A stretch of 64,000 nt of DNA. It comes from Myxococcales bacterium. Lineage in GTDB: Bacteria > Myxococcota > Polyangia > Polyangiales > Polyangiaceae. The notes beneath the pieces were generated by a model that was not told the origin of the DNA, did no database searches, and was given only the letters and a program-made list of their open reading frames with translations. Below, one piece after another: positions 1 through 8,852 of this stretch. Where the stretch lies: assembly GCA_003151595.1 (NCBI GenBank), contig PLXW01000007.1, forward strand, positions 68,405 through 132,404, in the 5' to 3' direction. The position numbers and the translations under genes were made by a program. The first letter of the stretch is position 1; each line of letters starts with the position of its first letter.

Positions 1-483
1 CCGCTCCCCGAGGCGCAGCTCGATCGCTTCCTCATGAAGCTCGCCGCCGTCGATCCGCCGGCCGACGAAGAGGCGCGCATCGTCCGCAAGCACGCCGACG
101 GTTTCGATCCGAGCGATCTGTCGCCGCTTCATCCGGTGACGACGCCCGCCGAGATCGCGGCGATGCAGGCGTACGCGCAGCAGGTGAAGATCCACGACGC
201 GGTCATCGCGTACATCGTCGACCTCACGCGCCGCACGCGCGAAGACCGGATGATCGAGCTGGGCGCGAGCCCGCGCGCGTCGATCGCGTTGCTGAAGGTG
301 GCGCAGGTGATCGCCGCCAGCGAAGGGCGCCTCTTCGTGACGCCCGACGACGTGAAGCCGATGGTGAAGCCCGTCTTCCGTCACCGCGTGATGCTGCAAC
401 CCGACGCGCAGCTCCAGGGCATCACGCCCGACGAGCGGATCGACGAGCTGATCAAGAGCGCTCCGGTGCCGCGCGCGGCGTGA
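1..483 (+). CDS. MoxR-family AAA ATPase, C-terminal part (5' end outside window)
   Basis: The frame is open from base 1 and ends at TGA 481-483, leaving 160 codons. It starts inside the conserved stretch PLPEAQLDRFLMK, which in MoxR ATPases follows the sensor-1 region; the rest is the helical lid, including RASIALLKVAQ and VTPDDVKPMVKPVFRHR. Walker A and B lie upstream of the window. MoxR proteins act as chaperone-like ATPases, often with a DUF58 partner. The stop overlaps the start of the next gene, which is a DUF58 protein, so the pair is translationally coupled and fits the classic MoxR-DUF58 arrangement. Family assignment is firm; the substrate is unknown. Confidence 0.93.
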   Translation, partial: PLPEAQLDRFLMKLAAVDPPADEEARIVRKHADGFDPSDLSPLHPVTTPAEIAAMQAYAQQVKIHDAVIAYIVDLTRRTREDRMIELGASPRASIALLKVAQVIAASEGRLFVTPDDVKPMVKPVFRHRVMLQPDAQLQGITPDERIDELIKSAPVPRAA

Positions 484-1793
484 TGAACGTCGTCCCGACG
501 CGCCGCCTGGTCGTGCTCGCGTGGGTCGCCGTCGCCCTCGCGCTGATCGCGGGGTTCGCGCGCGAGCTGCGCGCGGCGTTGTTCGCGCTCGATCTGGTGA
601 TCGTGATCGCCGCGGCGACCGACGCGCTGCTCGTGCGCGCGCGCCGCTTCGATGTCGAGCGGCACGTGGCGCCGATCTTCTCGGTCGGTCGCGTGAACCC
701 GATCACGATTCATCTGCGGAACGACTCGTCGCGCACCATTCGCGGGACCGTGACCGACGACCCGCTGGAGGACGCGACGACGACCGGCCTTCCTGCGACG
801 TTCGAGCTGGCGCCGCACGCCGGATGCACCGTGCGCTACGAGGTCACGCCTACGCGCCGCGGTCCGCGCGCGCTCCGCGGAGTCGCGGTCCGTTACGACG
901 CGCCGCTGGGGTTCGTCGCGCGGCAAGAGCGGGTCGAGCTCCCCGCGCAGATCGACGTGTACCCCGACGTGCACGCCGCGCGCTCGCTGGAGATGCTGCG
1001 TCGGCAAGGGCGACAAGACGCGCGGCTCGGGAGCATGCGCGTGCGGGGCGGCGACACGGAGTTCGAGCGCCTCCGTCCGTACCAGCGGGGCGACGAGATT
1101 CGCCACGTCGACTGGCGGTCGTCGGCGCGTCGCGACGATCTCACCGTGCGCCAGTTCCAGGCCGAGTCGAACCAGAACGTGGTCTTCGCGCTCGACGTCG
1201 GTCGCAGCATGCGCGGCGAGAGTGGCGGGCTCACCAGTGTCGATCACGCGCTCAACGCGGCGTTGCTGGCAGCGGACGTCGCGCTTCGTGGCGGCGACAA
1301 GGCGGGGCTCATGACGTTCGACGATGCGCCGCGCGCGTTCCTCCGTCCGACCGGCGGCCGTACCGGCGCGCGGAAGCTGACGCGCGCGGTGTACGCGCTC
1401 GAAGCCGGGATGGCGGCGACCGACTACCGCGCGGCGATGGCGTTCCTGCAGTCGCAGGTGCGCGCACGATCGCTGCTCGTGGTCTTCACGAACCTGCTCG
1501 ACCCGCGCGGCGCGAAGGAGCTCGCGTCGAGCATGCGGAGCCTCTTGCCGCGCCACCTGCCGCTCTGCGTATTGATGCGCGACACCGACGTGGAGTCGCT
1601 CGCCACCGAGAACGTGCGCGGCGAGGTCGATCTCTACGTCCGCGCCGCCGCCGCCGAGACGCTCGCGTGGCGCGATGGTCTCGTGCGGCAGCTGGAGCGC
1701 GGCGGCGTCCTCGTCCTCGACGCGAAGCCGAGCGACGTGACGCCGAATCTCGTGAAGCGTTACCTCGAGATCAAGGCGCGCCGGTTGCTGTAA
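480..1793 (+). CDS. DUF58 domain protein, MoxR partner
   Basis: 437 residues. Two hydrophobic N-terminal segments (about residues 8-25 and 32-50) anchor it in the membrane. The DUF58 signature is RPYQRGDEIRHVDWRSSARR near residues 195-215, followed by a von Willebrand A-like segment with the metal-site sequence ALDVGRSMRG. The start is GTG 480, directly followed by ATG 483; either gives overlap with the MoxR stop. DUF58 proteins are thought to work with MoxR ATPases in folding or activating envelope complexes. The usual third partners (transglutaminase-like or VWA/BatA proteins) are not downstream here; the next gene is on the other strand. Confidence 0.92.
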   Translation: MMNVVPTRRLVVLAWVAVALALIAGFARELRAALFALDLVIVIAAATDALLVRARRFDVERHVAPIFSVGRVNPITIHLRNDSSRTIRGTVTDDPLEDATTTGLPATFELAPHAGCTVRYEVTPTRRGPRALRGVAVRYDAPLGFVARQERVELPAQIDVYPDVHAARSLEMLRRQGRQDARLGSMRVRGGDTEFERLRPYQRGDEIRHVDWRSSARRDDLTVRQFQAESNQNVVFALDVGRSMRGESGGLTSVDHALNAALLAADVALRGGDKAGLMTFDDAPRAFLRPTGGRTGARKLTRAVYALEAGMAATDYRAAMAFLQSQVRARSLLVVFTNLLDPRGAKELASSMRSLLPRHLPLCVLMRDTDVESLATENVRGEVDLYVRAAAAETLAWRDGLVRQLERGGVLVLDAKPSDVTPNLVKRYLEIKARRLL

Positions 1794-1809
1794 CCGACGC
1801 GCGCGCGAC

Positions 1810-2574
1810 TCACGGCCTCGTGACCGCGTCGGTGTCGAGCGTGACCGCAGCGATCCGCGCGAGGGCCCGGCCGTTCAACGTCGCGCCGGTGTTCAGGCTG
1901 ATGGCCTGGTTGGCCATGATCGTCCCCTCGAAGACCGAGTACGCACCGAGCGTCGCCGAGCTGCCGACCTGCCAGAACACGTTCGCCGGGATGGCGCCCC
2001 CCTTGAGGACGACGTGACGACCGACGGTCGTGATCAGCGTGCTCGCCATCTGGAAGATGAAGATCGCGTCGGGGTTCCCCTTCGCGTCGAGCGTGAGGTC
2101 GCCCGAGGAGATCTCGAGTCCGCTGGTCGACTTGTAGAGCCCTGGCGCGAGCGTCATCCCGCCGAGATTTCCGGCGATGCTCACGGGGCACAGCGTGCGG
2201 CCGGCCGCATCGTTGTACGCGACGGTCAAGTCGGCCTCGGCCTGCGCGGAGGTCGGATCGGCGCGGTGCTCCGTGCCCATGATCTTCCCCGGCAAGAAAC
2301 CCGTGACCGCCGTGCCTGGGCTCACGCCGAGATTTCCGATCACGTTCGTCGGGCCGGTGTTCGTCACCGTGGAGCCCGCGAGGACCGAGAAGAGCTCCGC
2401 GCTGCGCAGGTTCACGGTCGCCTGAGGACACGTCTTCTGCACGAGCGCGTCGTGATGCGCGACCTCGGTCTGCGCGTCCGTTGAGCCCATCGTCGCGTCG
2501 CTGCCGCAAGCCGCGACCGAGGCCAGAAAGGAGGTGAGGATTCCGATTCCAATGCTGTTCATGAACGGACTCAT
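1810..2574 (-). CDS. DUF3494 ice-binding-like lipoprotein
   Basis: 254 residues with a signal peptide ending in a lipobox (SVAACG), so probably lipidated. The mature part matches the DUF3494 type ice-binding fold: AELFSVLAGSTVTNTG near the start, then IGNLGVSPGT, GLYKSTSGLEISSGDLTLD, and IFQMASTLITT, NVFWQVGSSATLG and NTGATLNGRALA, the usual landmarks of the discontinuous beta-solenoid. Family members bind ice or act as surface adhesins, and many non-polar bacteria carry homologues whose ice activity is untested. It is a single gene convergent with the DUF58 gene. A 9-bp inverted repeat lies just upstream of its start. Confidence 0.88.
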   Translation of the reverse strand: MSPFMNSIGIGILTSFLASVAACGSDATMGSTDAQTEVAHHDALVQKTCPQATVNLRSAELFSVLAGSTVTNTGPTNVIGNLGVSPGTAVTGFLPGKIMGTEHRADPTSAQAEADLTVAYNDAAGRTLCPVSIAGNLGGMTLAPGLYKSTSGLEISSGDLTLDAKGNPDAIFIFQMASTLITTVGRHVVLKGGAIPANVFWQVGSSATLGAYSVFEGTIMANQAISLNTGATLNGRALARIAAVTLDTDAVTRP

Positions 2575-2594
2575 CGCACGCGGCGTGCCGTGAC

Positions 2595-2621
2595 CGCTTT
2601 CACGGCGAATCGGTGAAAGCG
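2595..2621. promoter_or_regulatory. Perfect 9-bp inverted repeat upstream of the ice-binding-like gene
   Basis: CGCTTTCAC (2595-2603) and GTGAAAGCG (2613-2621) are perfectly complementary across a 9-base spacer. The site lies 21-47 bases upstream of the DUF3494 start, where an operator or 5' leader hairpin would sit. It could also be a weak terminator for the gene ending at 2721, but no T-run follows. Confidence 0.35.
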
Positions 2622-2720
2622 CGCAAAGCGTGCACGCGCAACCGCCACACGTGGGACAGCAAATAGACGAAGAGAGGCGCTACCGAGCTTCCTAAAAATG
2701 AACGGATCGCGACGCTCGCG

Positions 2721-3233
2721 TCAGAACACGATCCCGACGTCGACTCCGCCCCAGGGAAGAAATCCTTTCGCCGTGCGCACGAGCGGCGTGAACCCCGCGC
2801 CAAACGTGAACCCGAAGTGCTCGGGGATGTAGCGATACCCAATCACTCCGGTCGCCGCGATCCCGAGCCCGGAGGCGGAGCCTTCGAACTTCGTCCCCGC
2901 GGCGTCGCTGCTCGCGCTGAAGTAGAGGATCGTCGCGCCCAGGCCGAGCTGCAGCTTGTGGTGCGGGAGTCCCCAGTACCAGCTCGCGACGAGAGGGAAC
3001 GTCGCGAGCGTGAGGTTGCCGGCGCCGTTCGCGTCCGAGAGCTTGTACGTGAAGAAGCTCGCGCCGGCGCGGAGGCCGACGTTCCACGTCCAGAGGAAGC
3101 GCTCGTAGTTGAGCGAGTAGATGAGTCCGTTGCCGAGCGGCTCGAACGTGATCGCGTTCGCGGCGCGCGGCGCGCGATCGATTGCGGGCGCGGGCGCGAC
3201 GTCGGCGGTGAGCGTGGAGAGCAGGGCGAGCAT
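2721..3233 (-). CDS. Putative outer-membrane beta-barrel protein
   Basis: 170 residues. A short hydrophobic start (MLALLSTLTADVAPAPA) looks like a signal peptide. The mature part is made of alternating amphipathic strands rich in Gly and aromatic residues (GLIYSLNYERFLWTWNVGL, LVASWYWGLP, LGLGATILYFSA, GVIGYRYIPEHFGFTFGAG) and ends in a hydrophobic residue plus Phe (GIVF), as barrel proteins do. The ATG at 3233 overlaps the stop of the upstream gene in an ATGA junction, so I take it over starts further upstream. No family was recognised. Confidence 0.7.
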   Translation of the reverse strand: MLALLSTLTADVAPAPAIDRAPRAANAITFEPLGNGLIYSLNYERFLWTWNVGLRAGASFFTYKLSDANGAGNLTLATFPLVASWYWGLPHHKLQLGLGATILYFSASSDAAGTKFEGSASGLGIAATGVIGYRYIPEHFGFTFGAGFTPLVRTAKGFLPWGGVDVGIVF

Positions 3234-3727
3234 CACGGGAGCACGAGCGCGGCTCCTCCCGCGTAGCGTGTCGGGTCGGCGCAGAGCACGGCGACATCGA
3301 CGATGCTGTGCGGAACGGGCGGCGCGAACGTCGGTCCGCCGTCGGGCCCGGCGAGATCGCCTGCGTCGGCGATCAGCGGCGTGACGTCGTAGTACCAATC
3401 CCAGACCTGCGAGCCGTCCTTGTTCGTCGCGTCGAGCTTGCACCCGGCGAGGATCTGCGCGCGCGCGCACAATCCCGTGCCGGGCGTCGCGCCGAAGTTC
3501 GTCGTGCAGTCGTCGGCGAACTGACTCGCGGCGACGGTGTCGACGACCTCCTGGCAGAATGCCGAGCGCGATCGATCGCCGGTCACGAAACGGCGATCGC
3601 AGTGCGCGTCGGCCGTCGCGCCGCCGAAGTCGGCGCCGGAGACGGCGATCGACGTGATCGCCGCGCACGCGGTCGCGCCCCCGGCGAGGAGCAGCAGGGC
3701 GATTCCTGCGACGCGTCGTCGGGTCAT
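3233..3727 (-). CDS. Putative lipoprotein, unknown function
   Basis: 164 residues. A basic start (MTRRR), hydrophobic stretch and lipobox GATAC point to lipidation near residue 21. After the Cys comes AITSIAVSGADFGGAT; the GADFGG motif also follows the lipobox of the protein at 62006-63142, so both may belong to a family of lipoproteins with a shared mature N-terminus. Several Cys are spaced as possible disulfide pairs. The start at 3727 forms an ATGA overlap with the upstream gene, which decides it over a longer in-frame option. No function can be assigned. Confidence 0.75.
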   Translation of the reverse strand: MTRRRVAGIALLLLAGGATACAAITSIAVSGADFGGATADAHCDRRFVTGDRSRSAFCQEVVDTVAASQFADDCTTNFGATPGTGLCARAQILAGCKLDATNKDGSQVWDWYYDVTPLIADAGDLAGPDGGPTFAPPVPHSIVDVAVLCADPTRYAGGAALVLP

Positions 3728-4551
3728 GTGCTCCAGCACCCCGCGCGAGGTACGCGGAGCGAGAGGCACGTCAGCGCGCCGTCTCCTTTGTGGAACTCGC
3801 TCACGTCGACGACGCGCACGTCGAGGCCACGCGCGCGGAGATCGCGCGCGGTGATCGGCGCCGCCGCCGAGACGAGCACGACGTTGCCCACCGCGAGCAC
3901 GTTGGCGCCTGCGGGCTCCGATGCGGCCATGTGCTCGACGCCGGCGACACGAAACGGGGCGAGGTCGGCGTCACGCATCACGCTCGGATCGTGAACCAGA
4001 AGCGACGCGCTCGCCAGGGTGCACGCCGACTTCAGATGCAGACCGCTCTGCACGTGCATCGTGACGACCTCGAGTCCGTCGAGCGCCGCGACCCGCGCGA
4101 GGGCTTCGACCCCTTCGCGGTTCGTGCGGCTGGAGAGCCCCGCGAAGAGGCGCGCGCCGATCCGGAGGACGTCGCCACCGTCGAGCGTCGCCGGTTCGTC
4201 CATCCGGTGCACCTCGAGATCGCGCGCCAGGGCTGCGGCCACGGGCCCGACCTCGGCGCGGCGCGAGAGCGCGCCGGGGCGGGTCGCCATCGCATGCGCG
4301 CCGGTGATCACCGCCGTGTCTTCGATGAAGCAGGCATCGGGAGAGTCGTCGTCGCACGCCAGGACGTCGACGCGAACGCCGAGCACGCGGAGCGTCGCGA
4401 CGTACGCCTCGTGCTGAGCGCGGGCGCGCGCCACGTCGATGCGCGCGCTCGCATCGACGCGAACGCAGTCGGCGTAGCGCGCGGAGACGGCGCGGGCGAA
4501 AGCTCGCTCTACTTGCAATAGCCCCTCGCATTGCAGTCGCTCGGCACGCAC
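3724..4551 (-). CDS. Dimethylarginine dimethylaminohydrolase-like pentein
   Basis: Up to 275 residues. The pentein landmarks occur in order: CFIEDTAV (acidic pair E77/D78), LDGGDVLRIG, FAGLSSRTN, the catalytic His in LHLKSA (H172) and the nucleophilic Cys in ALTCLSLR (C262). DDAH enzymes hydrolyse N-methylated arginine to citrulline plus methylamines; related members use other guanidino compounds, so the exact substrate is inference. The ATG at 4551 overlaps the upstream gene by 43 bases. A TTG at 4518 would start just before the conserved AFARAVSARYADC segment and leave only a 10-base overlap, so the true start may be there. All catalytic residues are present. Confidence 0.85.
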   Translation of the reverse strand: MRAERLQCEGLLQVERAFARAVSARYADCVRVDASARIDVARARAQHEAYVATLRVLGVRVDVLACDDDSPDACFIEDTAVITGAHAMATRPGALSRRAEVGPVAAALARDLEVHRMDEPATLDGGDVLRIGARLFAGLSSRTNREGVEALARVAALDGLEVVTMHVQSGLHLKSACTLASASLLVHDPSVMRDADLAPFRVAGVEHMAASEPAGANVLAVGNVVLVSAAAPITARDLRARGLDVRVVDVSEFHKGDGALTCLSLRVPRAGCWST

Positions 4552-5018
4552 CCGGCGTCAGCCGCGACGATGGGGCATCCGGCGAAACCAGCGTCGCCGC
4601 ACAGGACGGTGCATCGTCCCCCCTGGGCGCCGGCGAAGCAGTCCGGGAAGATCGGGTCGGTGCACTCGAGGGGATCGGGGCCGGAGGCGTCGAGGGTGCA
4701 CGGCCATCCGAAGCTCCCTTTGAGGGCGCAGGCGCCATACGTGATGACCGGCGCGGCTTGATCGTCGCGATGGGTGGCGTCGCCTGGGAGATCGGCGTCC
4801 TCGCTCTCGGTGCCGCCGTCGCCTTCACCGCACGTGCAGCCCGCGACACCGCAGGCTTGCGTCCCGGATTGACCGCCCGCGCAGGTGCAGGCGACGGTCG
4901 ATCCGCTCGTGCACGAGCTGCTCGCGGATGGAGAGCTGCTGCAGCCGACCGCGATGAGGGCGACCGTTACCACTACGCCCATCGAGACCAGAAGGAGGGA
5001 GGCCAAGTGTCTCTTCAT
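4509..5018 (-). CDS. Putative Cys-rich lipoprotein
   Basis: 169 residues from ATG 5018, preceded by GAGAGAGAA. The signal peptide ends in a lipobox (IAVGCSS) and a Ser-rich linker. The mature part is Cys-rich, with CTCAGGQSGTQACG and CGEGDGGTE near the start, followed by several C-x(n)-C pairs (GWPCTLD, LECTDPIFPDCF, GRCTVLCGD, GYCK). This suggests a disulfide-stabilised surface protein. It heads the gene set running down to 2721. A GTG at 5048 is possible but gives no better signal peptide. Confidence 0.75.
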   Translation of the reverse strand: MKRHLASLLLVSMGVVVTVALIAVGCSSSPSASSSCTSGSTVACTCAGGQSGTQACGVAGCTCGEGDGGTESEDADLPGDATHRDDQAAPVITYGACALKGSFGWPCTLDASGPDPLECTDPIFPDCFAGAQGGRCTVLCGDAGFAGCPIVAADAGCVPSDCNARGYCK

Positions 5019-5044
5019 GTTCTCTCTCTCTGCTTCGCCGAATC

Positions 5045-5568
5045 TCACCCGTCGAGCGACTTCGCCAGCTCGCGCAGGATCTTCTCCCCTTCACCCCGCC
5101 ACGACGACCCGTGCATGCACGCCAGCGTCGTCGGTTGAAGGCGCGCGAGCTTCTCCATGAGCGGCCCCGGGTTCTTGCGGTGCGAGTAGTAGTCCATCAG
5201 TTTCCGGAACGCCTCGCTGGGTCCCAGGATGTCCCCGTCCGTGATCACGGGGACAGCGTCGCCCCCCTGCGTGAACAGATCGCCGCAGAGCAACGTGCGG
5301 GTCTTGGCCTCGAACAGGAACCCGCAGTCCCATCCGTGCGGGAGCGCAGCTTCGAAGGGGGCATCACCGTGGCCATCGCCTCGCGCGTCAGCGGGAACAT
5401 GCGACGCGGGCCGGTGTGAAAGAGGAGCGGCTCGTCGTCGAGCACCAGGAACTGGTTGAACGTGAAGCCGCCCGGGATCGCCGTCGGCGGGACCGGCGTG
5501 CTGATGCGGTAGATCCCGTCCGCGATCTCGTCGATCCGCGTTCCGGACTGTGCGTTCGTGATGCCCAT
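5045..5568 (-). pseudogene. Broken metallo-beta-lactamase-fold hydrolase with internal deletion and frameshift
   Basis: The first part (from ATG 5568) reads MGITNAQSGTRIDEIADG through TFNQFLVLDDEPLLFHTGP to VMPPSKL. The rest continues in another frame from about 5350 down to 5045: LPHGWDCGFLFEAKT, LCGDLFTQGGD, LACMHGSSWRG. Both halves resemble one MBL-fold hydrolase family. In that family roughly 55-60 residues, including the HxExDExG metal-binding motif, sit between PPSKL and LPHGW; they are absent here and the frame changes at the junction. A sequencing error alone would not remove them. I infer a non-functional relic. It is transcribed away from the DUF1566 gene, sharing the 5569-5693 gap. 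Confidence 0.8.
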
Positions 5569-5693
5569 GGTCGACTCCTTTCGTTTCTGGAGAGGCCGAG
5601 CGTACGCGTCGGGGCGATCCTTGACGCTCGAATTCCAAGGCGCGTAGCGTTGGAGTGCGCTCGTGGGACCGTCTCGAGTGCAGGGGGAAGGGA

Positions 5694-8327
5694 ATGGCGC
5701 GAGCTGCGGCGTCGTGGATGACGGCGATCACGCGGACGAGCGCCGCAGTGGCGCTGGGCGGTTCCATCGCCTTCGCGACGCTCGCAGGGTGCCTCTCGAG
5801 CAACGCGCCGCCGGCAGCGTCCGAGGATGCCGCGCCGCCTCCCGCCGAGGACTCCGCGCCGCCGTCGAGCGAAGACGCCGCGCCGCTCCCTGTCGTCGAT
5901 GCGTCGCCGATCGTCGATGCCGCGGGCGCCGACGCCGCTGACGCGAACCCGCTCCCCCCTTCGGACGCCGGCTCCGACGCCGCCGACGCAAACACGACGT
6001 CCCCGTGCGCGAACAACGGGGGCTGCCCCGCGCACTCGGTCTGCGCGTTCGACGCGGGGATCGTGTGCGTCTGCGATCCCGGCTACGCGGGCGCCACGTG
6101 CGCGTCCGACTGCGCGACGGCCAACGGCGGCTGCGACCTGAACGCCACGTGCGCGAACGGCGACGCGGGGGTCGTCTGCACGTGCAACGCGGGCTTCAGC
6201 GGGACGGGCGTGAGCTGCGCGAGCAACGACTACACGGCGTGGCCCGCGCCGTCCGACACGCCTGCGGAGACCAAGTACGCCGTCTCCGCCGACGGCACCG
6301 TCGTCACCGACCTCGTGACGGCGCTCGTCTGGCAACGGCAGATCTTCGCGAGCCCGTGCCCGCTCGACGGCGCCGGCGTGTGCACGTGGTCCGACGCGCA
6401 GGGCTACTGCGCGTCGCTGAACACCAGCGCGCTCGGCGGCATCGCCTCCGGTTGGCGCTTGCCCAGCCTCGTCGAGCTGTTCTCCATCGTGAACTACGGC
6501 GACGGGTCGCCCACGCTCGACACGGCGATCTTCCCTGCGACGCCGACGACGGTCTTCTGGGCCAACACACCCAACGCGAGCAACGCCGCGCAAGCGTGGA
6601 GCGTGAGCTTCGCGAGCGGGCTCAACGCGACGCAGGCAACCACCACGGCGTCCAACGTTCGCTGCGTGACCTCCGTCTCGCTGCCGGCGACCACGCCCAC
6701 GTGCGGGCTCGTCGGCGACGCGTGCTGCTACGCCAACAGCTGCGGTCCCGACCTCGCGTGCGCCACGGCGACGTGCGCGGTCGACGGCAACTACGCCCAG
6801 TCGCTCGTCCCAGCGGACTCACCGGCCGAACCTTCGTCCACGGTCTCGGCCGATGGGTCGCTGGTCCAGGACGGCGTGACGGGCCTCTTCTGGCAGCGGC
6901 AGCTCGCGGCCAATCCGTGCGGAGACGGCGCCGGCGTCTGTACCTGGGCGCACGCCACGGCGTACTGCGAGTCGCTAAGCGCGCTCGCGGTCGGCGGGGT
7001 CACGTCGGGGTGGCGGCTGCCGAGCGTCGTCGAGCTCCTCTCCATCACGAACTACGCGGCGGGCGCGCCGACGCTCGACACGGCGTTGTTCCCCGGCACG
7101 CCGAACACCGTCTTCTGGGCGCAGACACCGAACGCGAGCAACGCGACGCAAGCGTGGGACGTCGACTTCAACTCCGGCCTCAACGCTCTGCAGGTCACGA
7201 CGAACGCCTCCGCCGTTCGCTGCGTGAGCTCCGATGCGCCTTCCGCCAGCCCCGCGTGCGGGCTCGCCGGCGAGGCGTGTTGCTACGCGAACGCGTGCGG
7301 CTCCAACCTCGCGTGCAAAGCCGCGACGACCTGCGCGGTGGACGGCAACTACGCGCAGACGGTCGTTCCCACCGACGCGCCGCCCGAGACCACGTACACG
7401 GTCTCGCCCGGCGGATCGACCGTGACCGACACCTCGACGGGCCTCGTGTGGCAGCGTCAGATCGCCGCCAACCCTTGCCCCTCCGACGCGGGCACGGGAT
7501 GCACGTGGGCCGGCGCGGCGTCGGCGTGCGATGCGATGAACGCGTTCGCGGTGGGCGGGCTCAACGCCGGGTGGCGCTTGCCGACGGTCGTCGAGCTCCT
7601 CTCGCTCGCGAACTACGCGGCGACGCCGACGATCGATCCCGCGCCGTTCATGAATCCGGGACCGGCGACGTTCTGGTCGTCGACCGCGAACGCGGGCACG
7701 ACGGGGCAAGCGTGGACGATGAGCTACGCGAACGGCCTCAACGCTTCGCAGCCGACGGCGAGCACGTTCGACGTGCGCTGCGTGAACGCTTCGGGCGCGA
7801 CGCCGGCCGCGGAAGGGTGCGGCGCGCTCGGCCAGGGCTGCTGCTTCGCGAACAGCTGCGGAGCGCTTCTCCACTGCACCGGCGGCACGTGCGTCACCAA
7901 CACCGACTACGCGCTCTGGACTGCGCCGTCCGACGCGCCGTCGCAGTACACGATCTCGGGCGACACGCTGACCGCGACCGACACCGTCACGGGGCTCGTG
8001 TGGTCACGCGGCGTCGGCGCCGCGAGCACGTGGGCGAACGCGAACGCCTTCTGCGCGTCACTCGACGCTTCGTCGCTCGGCGGGTTCAACGCGGGGTGGC
8101 GACAGCCGAGCCTCGTCGAGCTCGTGTCGATCGTGAGCTACGCCGCCGCGTCGGGTCCGAAGCTCGACACCGCGGTGTTCCCGAACGTGTCGGCGACGCC
8201 GTACTGGTCGTCGACGCTCGCGGCGAGCGGCGCCGCGAGCGCGTGGTCGGTCGATTTCAGCAGCGGCCTCAACTCGCTGGTGAGCACCAGCACGGCGACC
8301 GGCGTGGTCTGTGTCCACGGCGGCTGA
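5694..8327 (+). CDS. Large lipoprotein with EGF-like region and four DUF1566 repeats
   Basis: 877 residues. The ATG at 5694 is preceded by GGGGAAGGGA and gives a signal peptide with lipobox LAGC. A Ser/Ala/Asp/Pro linker follows, then two EGF-like Cys clusters (about 6005-6225: NNGGCPAHSVC, CDPGYAGATC, NGGCDLNATC). The rest is four copies of a DUF1566 (Lcl C-terminal-like) unit, at about 6235-6690, 6790-7230, 7345-7790 and 7900-8320. Each holds a GLVWQRQ-type strand, a GWRLPSLVEL motif and a closing RCV or VCV. Copies are joined by Cys-rich linkers such as ACGLAGEACCYAN. Probably a surface recognition or adhesion protein; the ligand is unknown. Confidence 0.88.
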   Translation: MARAAASWMTAITRTSAAVALGGSIAFATLAGCLSSNAPPAASEDAAPPPAEDSAPPSSEDAAPLPVVDASPIVDAAGADAADANPLPPSDAGSDAADANTTSPCANNGGCPAHSVCAFDAGIVCVCDPGYAGATCASDCATANGGCDLNATCANGDAGVVCTCNAGFSGTGVSCASNDYTAWPAPSDTPAETKYAVSADGTVVTDLVTALVWQRQIFASPCPLDGAGVCTWSDAQGYCASLNTSALGGIASGWRLPSLVELFSIVNYGDGSPTLDTAIFPATPTTVFWANTPNASNAAQAWSVSFASGLNATQATTTASNVRCVTSVSLPATTPTCGLVGDACCYANSCGPDLACATATCAVDGNYAQSLVPADSPAEPSSTVSADGSLVQDGVTGLFWQRQLAANPCGDGAGVCTWAHATAYCESLSALAVGGVTSGWRLPSVVELLSITNYAAGAPTLDTALFPGTPNTVFWAQTPNASNATQAWDVDFNSGLNALQVTTNASAVRCVSSDAPSASPACGLAGEACCYANACGSNLACKAATTCAVDGNYAQTVVPTDAPPETTYTVSPGGSTVTDTSTGLVWQRQIAANPCPSDAGTGCTWAGAASACDAMNAFAVGGLNAGWRLPTVVELLSLANYAATPTIDPAPFMNPGPATFWSSTANAGTTGQAWTMSYANGLNASQPTASTFDVRCVNASGATPAAEGCGALGQGCCFANSCGALLHCTGGTCVTNTDYALWTAPSDAPSQYTISGDTLTATDTVTGLVWSRGVGAASTWANANAFCASLDASSLGGFNAGWRQPSLVELVSIVSYAAASGPKLDTAVFPNVSATPYWSSTLAASGAASAWSVDFSSGLNSLVSTSTATGVVCVHGG

Positions 8328-8354
8328 AGACTCGGTTTTGGAAAGGAGCATCCC

Positions 8355-8852
8355 GTGAGCATCAAGAGGAAGACGACGATTCTGGTGAGCCTGGCTGTCG
8401 CCGTCCCGCTCGTCGCGGCGGTCGGCATCAAGAAGGTCGCGGGCTCGGAGCCGCCGGGGAGGCTCGTCGTGAACGGAGATGGCACCGTGACCGATACGGT
8501 GACGAAGCTGATCTGGCAGCAAGCGACCGCGTCGAACGTGACGCCCGCGGCGGCGGTGACGACCTGCTCGGGGCTCAGCATCGGATCGCACACGAGCGGC
8601 TGGCGCGTGCCGACGGTCAAGGAGCTCGTCTCGACGGTCGACTACGAGTCGGCGACTGCGCCCATGATCGACACCGCGGCGTTTCCGGGGACGGTGATCA
8701 ACGGTGGGCAGTCGAACATCTTCTCGTTCTATTACAGCGCGACTCCGGTCCCGGGTCAGGCCGGCTCGTTCTACTTCGTCAGCTTTCTCAACGGGACGGT
8801 GGGCTCCTACGGCGGCGGGTCGTCGGTTCGCTGCGTCCACGCGTCGCCCTGA
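8355..8852 (+). CDS. Secreted single-unit DUF1566 protein
   Basis: 165 residues from GTG 8355, with GAAAGGAG upstream. A signal peptide or N-terminal anchor (TTILVSLAVAVPLVAAVG) precedes one DUF1566 unit carrying KLIWQQA, SGWRVPTVKELVSTV and a terminal SVRCVHASP. These match the repeated unit of the preceding 877-residue protein. It lies 27 bases after that gene on the same strand, so the two are probably co-transcribed and arose by domain duplication. Confidence 0.85.
   Translation: MSIKRKTTILVSLAVAVPLVAAVGIKKVAGSEPPGRLVVNGDGTVTDTVTKLIWQQATASNVTPAAAVTTCSGLSIGSHTSGWRVPTVKELVSTVDYESATAPMIDTAAFPGTVINGGQSNIFSFYYSATPVPGQAGSFYFVSFLNGTVGSYGGGSSVRCVHASP

Noticed and set aside
5655..5693. Earlier start for the DUF1566 lipoprotein
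   Set aside because: It adds 13 polar residues before the signal peptide; the ATG at 5694 has a better ribosome site.
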